Positions 58,995 through 64,000 of a stretch of 64,000 bases of DNA are shown here, in pieces (position 1 is the first letter of the stretch; each line of letters opens with the position of its first letter). This stretch comes from Catellatospora sichuanensis (GTDB lineage: Bacteria; Actinomycetota; Actinomycetes; Mycobacteriales; Micromonosporaceae), in assembly GCF_007483665.1 (NCBI RefSeq), contig NZ_VIQO01000010.1:62001-126000 (forward strand), in the 5' to 3' direction. The notes beneath the pieces are model-generated. The model was not told where the DNA came from and made no database searches. It was given only the letters and a program-made list of their open reading frames with translations. A program made the position numbers and the translations under genes.

Positions 58995-59592
58995 CATGTC
59001 ACACCGCCCGGCGCAACAGCCTGGCGGTCGTGTGACATCGGCGAAGATTGTCATCGCCGGCGGCTTCGGCGTCGGTAAGACGACGCTCGTTGGGTCCGTT
59101 TCGGAGATCACGCCGCTGACCACTGAAGCGATTATGACTTCGGCCGGTGTCGGCGTGGATGACACGCGCTCGGTCCCCAACAAGACCACCACCACGGTGG
59201 CCATGGACTTCGGCCGTATCTCCATCGATCGCGACCTGATCCTGTACCTGTTCGGCACGCCTGGCCAGACGCGTTTCTGGTTCATGTGGGACGAGCTGGT
59301 GCGGGGCGCGATCGGCGCGGTGGTCATGGTGGACACACGCAGGTTGGCAGACTGCTTCGCGGCGATCGACTTCTTCGAACACCGCAAGCTGCCCTACCTG
59401 ATCGCGATCAACCAGTTCGACGGGCAGCAGTACCACAACGCCCAGGACGTACGGGACGCGCTGGCGATCTCGTCGGACGTGCCGGTGGTCAGCTGCGACG
59501 CGCGTAACCGCGAGTCGACCAAGCAGGTGCTGATCTCCCTGGTGGAGTACGTGCTCTCGATGCGGCGTACCCGCACCGGAGCCTCGGCCTGA
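58975..59592 (+). CDS. Conservon GTP-binding protein (CvnD-like)
   Basis: A 205-residue Ras/Arf-like GTPase. P-loop G-G-F-G-V-G-K-T-T near 29-37, switch region with T-T-T-T-V-A-M-D-F-G, and G3-like F-G-T-P-G-Q-T-R-F. The GTG at 58975 begins M-D-F-G-G, the normal start of this family, and has GAGAGGG 6 bases upstream inside the DUF742 gene. It ends the conservon operon; a bidirectional terminator follows. In Streptomyces this GTPase interacts with the Roadblock protein. Confidence 0.95.
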   Translation: MDFGGSDMSHRPAQQPGGRVTSAKIVIAGGFGVGKTTLVGSVSEITPLTTEAIMTSAGVGVDDTRSVPNKTTTTVAMDFGRISIDRDLILYLFGTPGQTRFWFMWDELVRGAIGAVVMVDTRRLADCFAAIDFFEHRKLPYLIAINQFDGQQYHNAQDVRDALAISSDVPVVSCDARNRESTKQVLISLVEYVLSMRRTRTGASA

Positions 59593-59702
59593 CATAGCAA
59601 GCACGCACAGGCCCGCCGTCCCCAAGACAGCGGGCCTGAAGTGCTGTCCCCCGGGACCAGCCGACCGCCCGCCCACGCCCCCCCTTCCCCCAACTATAAA
59701 AC

Positions 59703-59737
59703 ACTCGCCCCCTCAAACACTGTTTGAGGGCGCGAGT
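59703..59737. terminator. Bidirectional terminator between the conservon and the binding-protein gene
   Basis: A 17-base stem (59703-59719 with 59721-59737, one mismatch) centred on AAACACTGTTT, followed by CTTTAAG on the plus strand and preceded by TATAAAA, which gives a T-run on the minus strand. It separates two convergent genes. Confidence 0.85.
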
Positions 59738-59787
59738 CTTTAAGACAGGAGGCAGGCCGGGCCCAGGAGCCCGGCGGGCCGGGGAGG

Positions 59788-60990
59788 TCAGCTGAGGCGG
59801 ACCCAGGCGCCCTGGCGGACGATGAAGGGGGTGAGGGCGTCGGCTTCGATGCCGCCGTGGGAGATGGGCTGGAAGGCGTACGCCCCGCTGATGCCCTCGA
59901 TCGGACCGCCCTCGAGCCGTCCCCGCAGGCGCTGCGGGTCGGTGCTGACGGCCCGCCGTGCGGCGGTGGCCATCAGCGTCAGCGCGTCCGCGCCGTACGG
60001 GGCGAAGCCGGTGAACGAGCCGTACTGCTGGATGTAGCGGTAGATGAAGGTGCGCTGGGCGCGTCCGGAGGGCGTGGTGGCCACCGTGGGGGCCCCGGCG
60101 AGCACGGCGGGGTGCACGACGTAGGCACCCTCCATCGCGCGGCTGTTGGGGCCGTTGAGGGTCTCGTCCGCACCGGCGCCCGCGTCGAGGAACACCTTGC
60201 CGGCGTAGTCGGCGTTGCGCAGCGCGGCGACCGCGGCGGCGCTCACCGGGGCCTGCGCCCAGATGATGACCGCGTCCGGCTCGGCGTCGGCGACCCGTGC
60301 GGCCGCGCTGCCGTAGGCCCGGCCGGACTTGGGCAGGCGCACGGTGTCGACGATCTCGCGCCCGCTGGCGAGCATGGCCCGGGGCAGTGCGCGCACTCCC
60401 GCGTCGCCGTGCCCGTCCGCGGTCGCCAGGATGGCCACCTTCTTCAGGCCGAGCTTGCGGATCTCGCGGCCCATGATCGCTGCTACGTCCGAGGCGTTCG
60501 GGCCGAGCTGGTAGACGAACTTCCGGTTGGGCAGCGGCACGGTCATGTCGTCACCGCTGTTGAGGCAGAGGAACGGGACCTTGCCCGGCTCGGCCACCGA
60601 GATGATCGCGCGGGCCGTCTCGACGGTCGCGCCGCCGATGATCGCGCTGACCTTGTCCTGTTCGATGAGGTCCTTGGCCTGCTGCATCGCGGTCGCCGCG
60701 TTGCCGCCGTTGTCCTTGAAGATCAGCCGGAGGTAGAGGCGGCCCTCGCCGTACGGGATGCCGACCGAGTTGATCTCGTCCGCGCCGACTCTCAGCGCCT
60801 GCTCCTGCAGCTTGCCGAAGGTCGAACCGGGGCCGGTGAGCTCCAGGTTGATGCCGAGCACGAGTTCCCCGGTGGCGCCCGCGGCGCTTGCGTCGGGCTC
60901 GGCGCAGGCGGCCAGCAGCGCTGCGGCGGCCAATCCGAGTCCGCCGGTGAGGGCGCTGCGTCGGGTCAGTCCACCTGTGGCGCTGTTCAT
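59788..60990 (-). CDS. Tat-exported substrate-binding lipoprotein, branched-chain amino acid/urea ABC type
   Basis: A 400-residue periplasmic-binding-fold protein of the type 1 (LivJ-like) group. The N-terminus has a twin-arginine motif (L-T-R-R-S-A-L-T-G-G) and a lipobox L-L-A-A-C near 27-31, so it is a Tat lipoprotein. Family text: L-G-I-N-L-E-L-T-G-P, L-I-E-Q-D-K-V-S-A-I-I-G-G and F-V-Y-Q-L-G-P. ATG 60990 has GGAAAGG 6 bases upstream. No permease or ATPase gene is adjacent, so it is an orphan binding protein; a sensory role is possible. About 110 bases of its leader hold only short inverted repeats (CTCAGG/CCTGAG at 61085-61104). Confidence 0.9.
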   Translation of the reverse strand: MNSATGGLTRRSALTGGLGLAAAALLAACAEPDASAAGATGELVLGINLELTGPGSTFGKLQEQALRVGADEINSVGIPYGEGRLYLRLIFKDNGGNAATAMQQAKDLIEQDKVSAIIGGATVETARAIISVAEPGKVPFLCLNSGDDMTVPLPNRKFVYQLGPNASDVAAIMGREIRKLGLKKVAILATADGHGDAGVRALPRAMLASGREIVDTVRLPKSGRAYGSAAARVADAEPDAVIIWAQAPVSAAAVAALRNADYAGKVFLDAGAGADETLNGPNSRAMEGAYVVHPAVLAGAPTVATTPSGRAQRTFIYRYIQQYGSFTGFAPYGADALTLMATAARRAVSTDPQRLRGRLEGGPIEGISGAYAFQPISHGGIEADALTPFIVRQGAWVRLS

Positions 60991-61202
60991 GAACGTGCCT
61001 TTCCGCGGTGCAAGGGGTGCATGGGCGGTGGCGCGAGCCACTGCCGCACACGTATCGTGCTGGCCCGCCGGAGCGGGGGTCAAGCTCAGGGACTATGGCC
61101 TGAGACACACGGTCATGCTCGTGCGCCTCGCTCGGTGCCATCCTCCGTTTCGCTGGGGACGGCACCGCGCGACCGCTGTCGCAGGCGACGCGAAGCCGCA
61201 GC

Positions 61203-63899
61203 TCAGCGGTAGTTGGCCGCCCGGTAGTTGTAGTCGTCCCGGTCGTCGCGCGCGTCCTGCTCGCGGCTGAAGTCCCAGCCGTTGGCCGACTCCCGGCCCG
61301 GACGGCCGCCGACGGCGAAGCCGCCCTGGCCGGGGCCGCCGCCGAGTTCCTGGTTGCCGCGGCGCCAGCCACGGAAGTAGTTGCTGGTGTGCGCGGCGAT
61401 GCCGGCGGCGTCGCGGACTATGCGCAGCGGGCGCTCCTCGCGCTCCGGCGTCGAGCCGGGCACCAGGTTGGCCGCCGGCACGCGACGGGGCAGGCCCGCG
61501 GTGGTGTCGTTGCCGACCTGCGGACGGGCCGCCTGCTCGGCGGCGCGCCAGCCGCTGTCCATGGTCGAGTTCCAGGTGGTCTCGGCGCTGGTTTCCGGAC
61601 CGCTGAACCAGGCCGAGGAGACCGACGCGAAGATCAGCAGGTCGTCGTCCTCGCCGGAGGCCGGGCTGGACGCCCGCTCGCTGCGGCGCGGCTTGGGCCG
61701 CGCGCCGGTCAGCGCGCTGTCGTCGACCAGGCGCAGTGGGGGCTCTTCGCGCCCGCCGCGGCCGTTGCGTCGGGCCGACTCGTCGACCAGCCGCAGCGAC
61801 GGGGACTCGGGCAGCACCAGGTCGTCGTCGAGCCACGGCGGGGTGATCCGCCCGTCGGCGGGGCGCGCGGGCTCCTCCGGCTCCGGGTTGAGCGGCCAGT
61901 TGGCGCGCGAACCGGCGGGGGCCGCGGGCTGCTGCGGTGCCATGCCCAGCGGGTCGGCCGGCATCCGGGTGATGTCGATCGGCACGTCGGTCGCGGACGG
62001 CGCGTTGAAGCGCGGGCGCTCCCCGGTGTCGCGGAGGCTGTCCTGCTGGAAGCCGCTGCGGGCACGCTCGGCGAGTTCGTTGGCCAGCCGCTCGGCGGCC
62101 GACGGCTGGTAGCCGCGCTGGGCGCGGTCGTCCAGGTCGCCCGCCCGGTCCACGGCGGGCTGCTGGTAACCGCCGCGGGGGCCGCGGTCGTTCGCGGGCT
62201 CGACAGGCTGCTGGTAACCGCCGCGGTGGCCGCGGTCGTTCATGGGCTCGGCGGGCTGCTGGTAACCACCACGCGGGGCGCGGTCGTTCGCGGGCTCGGC
62301 GGGCTGCTGGTAACCGCCGCGGGGGGCGCGGTCGGCCCGGTCGCTCGGCAGGTCGGCAGCGAGCTGCTGGTATCCGCGCGGCGCGTCGTCCACGGGCTCG
62401 GCGGGCTGCTGGTAGCCGCGCGGCGCCTGCTCGGCGAGGTCGGCGGCGGGCTGCTGGTAGCCGAGATGTCCCTGCTCGACGGTCTCGTCGGGCAGGTCCG
62501 CGGACGGGGCCTGGTTGAACCCGCGCGCTGCGCGCTCGCCGCTGATGACGGCGTTGGTCAGGGTCGGCACGAACGGCTTGCCCGCGTCGGCCGGCGGCCG
62601 CGAGGTGCGCTGCGCCGGGATGGGGGCCTGCCGCGGCGGGATCGGGGTGGGCATCTGCCGGGTGGGCGCGGCAGGGGCCTCCTGGCGCGCCGCCACGGGC
62701 ATGGCGACCATCGGGGTACCCGCGATCGGGGTCGGCTCGAAACCGGGCGGCACGGGCGGCGTGGAGGGCGCCCACGCGGGGCGGTCCACCGGCGGCGGCG
62801 CGAGCGGCGTGCTCGACACCGGCTCGGGCGCGGTCGGCGGGGCCTGCACCGGGCGCGGCTGCGCCGGGGCGGCGTTCACGGCGGTCGGCTGCACGCGGCG
62901 GCGGGCGCCGGTCGCGGCGGCCATCGCGGGCGGTGCCGAGGTGACCGGGACACCGGTCCGCCGAGCGGCGGGCTGGGCGGGCGCGGCGACCGGCGGCGGG
63001 GCCATCCGGTCGGCGAGCGTGTCGATGAGGGCGGCGCCGGCGGCGTCGGAGGAGCGCACGGCGGCCACGCTGTGGCGCACGGAGTCGGCCACGGCGGCGG
63101 TCAGCTGCTTGCCGATGCCGTTGCGGCGGGGGGTCTCCGCGATGGCGACGCGCAGCGCGGTGACCGCCTCCAGGGCGGTGCCGCTGTCGCAGACGCCGTC
63201 GGCGACGAGCCGGGCGGCGACGGTCTCGGCGGTCGCGCCGTTGTCACGGTTGCGGGAGCCGGACTGCCCGGCGAGCATGCCCGGCTCGGGCAGCGCCTCG
63301 AGCACGGCCAGGGCGACCGGGGCGGCGGGGTCGGGGTAGGCGCGCAGCGCGGCGGGATACAGCTCGCGCAGCACTTCGCGCAGGGCCACCGCGGCGGCGT
63401 GCCGGCCGACGGCCAGCGCCGCGTGCGCGGCCAGCACCGGCTTGAAGGCGACGAACTCGCGGGGCGCGGGACCGACCACTGCGGACAGCGCACCGGCCTG
63501 CAGCGCGCGGGCGAGCCCGACGGCACGGCGTTCGTCGGGGGAGGAGTTGGCCTCGTCGAGAGACTCGTCGTCGGCGAACCGGTCGGCGAAGTCGTCGGCG
63601 GACTCGTCATCGGTGTACGCGATCGCCCGGCCTGCCGCGGCGAGCAGCGAGATGACCTGCTGGTCGTCGCTGTCCGCGGCCACCGTGACCATCGTCGAGC
63701 CGCCGAACCTCTCCGCCAGCAGCGACGTCACCAGCGCGTAGCCGGCAGGATCGTCGTTGATGACGCAGAACTCCAGCAGCCTGCCGGAGTCGTCGACAAC
63801 GGCGACGGTCAGCCGGTTCACGGCCGCCGCAAGGTTGTCCCCCGCGTCGACCTCCGGAGCTGTCGACGCGATACCGCAGTACACCCGCACGAGCGCCAC
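61203..63899 (-). CDS. 898-aa protein: IS110-transposase-like N-terminus, repeat region, conservon-kinase-like C-terminus
   Basis: Residues 4-110 follow the pattern of the N-terminal RuvC-like (DEDD) domain of IS110 transposases (V-Y-C-G-I-A ... V-A-V-V-D-D-S-G ... N-D-D-P-A-G-Y ... A-G-R-A-I-A-Y ... D-F-A), but the first catalytic Asp of G-I-D is Ala here, so nuclease activity is unlikely. Residues 120-300 are helical (A-V-G-L-A-R-A-L-Q-A-G, V-A-L-R-E-V-L-R-E-L-Y). Residues 310-700 are Pro-rich with seven G-Y-Q-Q repeats. The end (762-848) carries S-A-W-F-S, D-S-G-W, T-T-A-G-L-P, L-V-P-G and R-G-W-R-R-G, matching the tail of the sensor kinase at 54837-58157. The GTG at 63899 has GGAGGAGG upstream. 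Function unknown. Confidence 0.85.
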   Translation of the reverse strand: MALVRVYCGIASTAPEVDAGDNLAAAVNRLTVAVVDDSGRLLEFCVINDDPAGYALVTSLLAERFGGSTMVTVAADSDDQQVISLLAAAGRAIAYTDDESADDFADRFADDESLDEANSSPDERRAVGLARALQAGALSAVVGPAPREFVAFKPVLAAHAALAVGRHAAAVALREVLRELYPAALRAYPDPAAPVALAVLEALPEPGMLAGQSGSRNRDNGATAETVAARLVADGVCDSGTALEAVTALRVAIAETPRRNGIGKQLTAAVADSVRHSVAAVRSSDAAGAALIDTLADRMAPPPVAAPAQPAARRTGVPVTSAPPAMAAATGARRRVQPTAVNAAPAQPRPVQAPPTAPEPVSSTPLAPPPVDRPAWAPSTPPVPPGFEPTPIAGTPMVAMPVAARQEAPAAPTRQMPTPIPPRQAPIPAQRTSRPPADAGKPFVPTLTNAVISGERAARGFNQAPSADLPDETVEQGHLGYQQPAADLAEQAPRGYQQPAEPVDDAPRGYQQLAADLPSDRADRAPRGGYQQPAEPANDRAPRGGYQQPAEPMNDRGHRGGYQQPVEPANDRGPRGGYQQPAVDRAGDLDDRAQRGYQPSAAERLANELAERARSGFQQDSLRDTGERPRFNAPSATDVPIDITRMPADPLGMAPQQPAAPAGSRANWPLNPEPEEPARPADGRITPPWLDDDLVLPESPSLRLVDESARRNGRGGREEPPLRLVDDSALTGARPKPRRSERASSPASGEDDDLLIFASVSSAWFSGPETSAETTWNSTMDSGWRAAEQAARPQVGNDTTAGLPRRVPAANLVPGSTPEREERPLRIVRDAAGIAAHTSNYFRGWRRGNQELGGGPGQGGFAVGGRPGRESANGWDFSREQDARDDRDDYNYRAANYR
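62160..62459 (-). repeat. In-frame tandem repeats coding for G-Y-Q-Q-P units
   Basis: CTGCTGGTA (Tyr-Gln-Gln on the minus strand) occurs at 62160, 62208, 62256, 62304, 62364, 62406 and 62451. The first four are spaced exactly 48 bases (16 codons), the others 60, 42 and 45. Units read R-G-G-Y-Q-Q-P-A-E-P-A-N-D-R-x-P. A degenerate eighth unit lies near 62110. Copy number may vary between strains. Confidence 0.9.
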
Positions 63900-64000
63900 G
63901 GACTCGTCCTCCTCCCGGACCCCTCGTGTGCCAAAGACTGATGTTCCCTGGTTAGGGGTCAGTCGCGCCAGTCCACAGCGCCAGAGATCTTGCCAATAAT

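Noticed and set aside
62160-62459. Regularly spaced repeats resembling a CRISPR array
   Set aside because: The repeats are in frame within a protein, code for G-Y-Q-Q-P units, and the intervals are themselves similar, unlike spacers. No cas genes are present.
61203-63899. An insertion sequence, because the N-terminus looks like a transposase
   Set aside because: No terminal repeats, no C-terminal transposase domain, a lost catalytic Asp, and a fused Pro-rich and conservon-type tail argue for a resident gene.

Overview
The window is high-GC actinobacterial chromosome. Gene content and order (metG-tatD-rsmA-ispE-ABC-F; tRNA-Gln-glmU-prs-rplY-pth; a conservon of nitrate-sensor kinase, Roadblock, DUF742 and GTPase), frequent GTG starts and many leaderless promoters point to Micromonosporaceae (Micromonospora/Actinoplanes/Catellatospora type). 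This is an inference from gene order, not a database match. It looks like core chromosome: no prophage, intact insertion sequence or CRISPR array was seen.

Layout. 1-10.5 kb: housekeeping run metG, tatD, a cytochrome P450 where relatives usually carry rpfB, rsmA, ispE, an ABC-F ATPase, then two tandem DUF4383-like membrane proteins. 10.5-12.4 kb: TetR regulator and a delta-9-type fatty-acid desaturase with operator-like palindromes in front. 12.6-17.4 kb: tRNA-Gln, glmU, a one-domain LuxR-type HTH protein, prs, rplY, pth. 17.5-22.2 kb: a polyprenyl glycosylphosphotransferase overlapping a cysQ-like phosphatase, then cysDN. 22.4-24.7 kb: GNAT and SPFH genes, then a poly-G/poly-C tract that is probably an assembly fault. 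24.7-32.9 kb: galEK, a CorC-like CBS protein, a membrane-anchored ECF sigma fusion, trpS, a 2H phosphoesterase, an acidic His-rich protein and a YihY protein. 33-42 kb: an alpha-glucan/maltose locus with alpha-glucosidase and its coupled small ORF, a LacI regulator, malEFG and a second GH13 enzyme. 43.7-54 kb: a nucleoside uptake and salvage locus with a BMP lipoprotein, ABC ATPase, two permeases, cdd, deoA, DUF4272, rlmA and add. 54-64 kb: a P-loop kinase, the conservon, a Tat-type lipoprotein binding protein, and an 898-residue protein.

Most notable points. (i) The 898-residue protein at 61203-63899 has an N-terminus that looks like a degenerate IS110 (DEDD) transposase fold and a C-terminal module that matches, motif by motif, the tail of the conservon sensor kinase encoded 3 kb away. 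This suggests an unrecognised partner of the conservon. (ii) Intergenic regions hold several families of long palindromes; in one family the two copies vary with compensatory changes. (iii) An ECF sigma factor is fused to a transmembrane segment and an extracytoplasmic beta-rich domain. (iv) At least nine genes have a TAnnnT hexamer 6-9 bases before the start codon, so leaderless transcription appears common.
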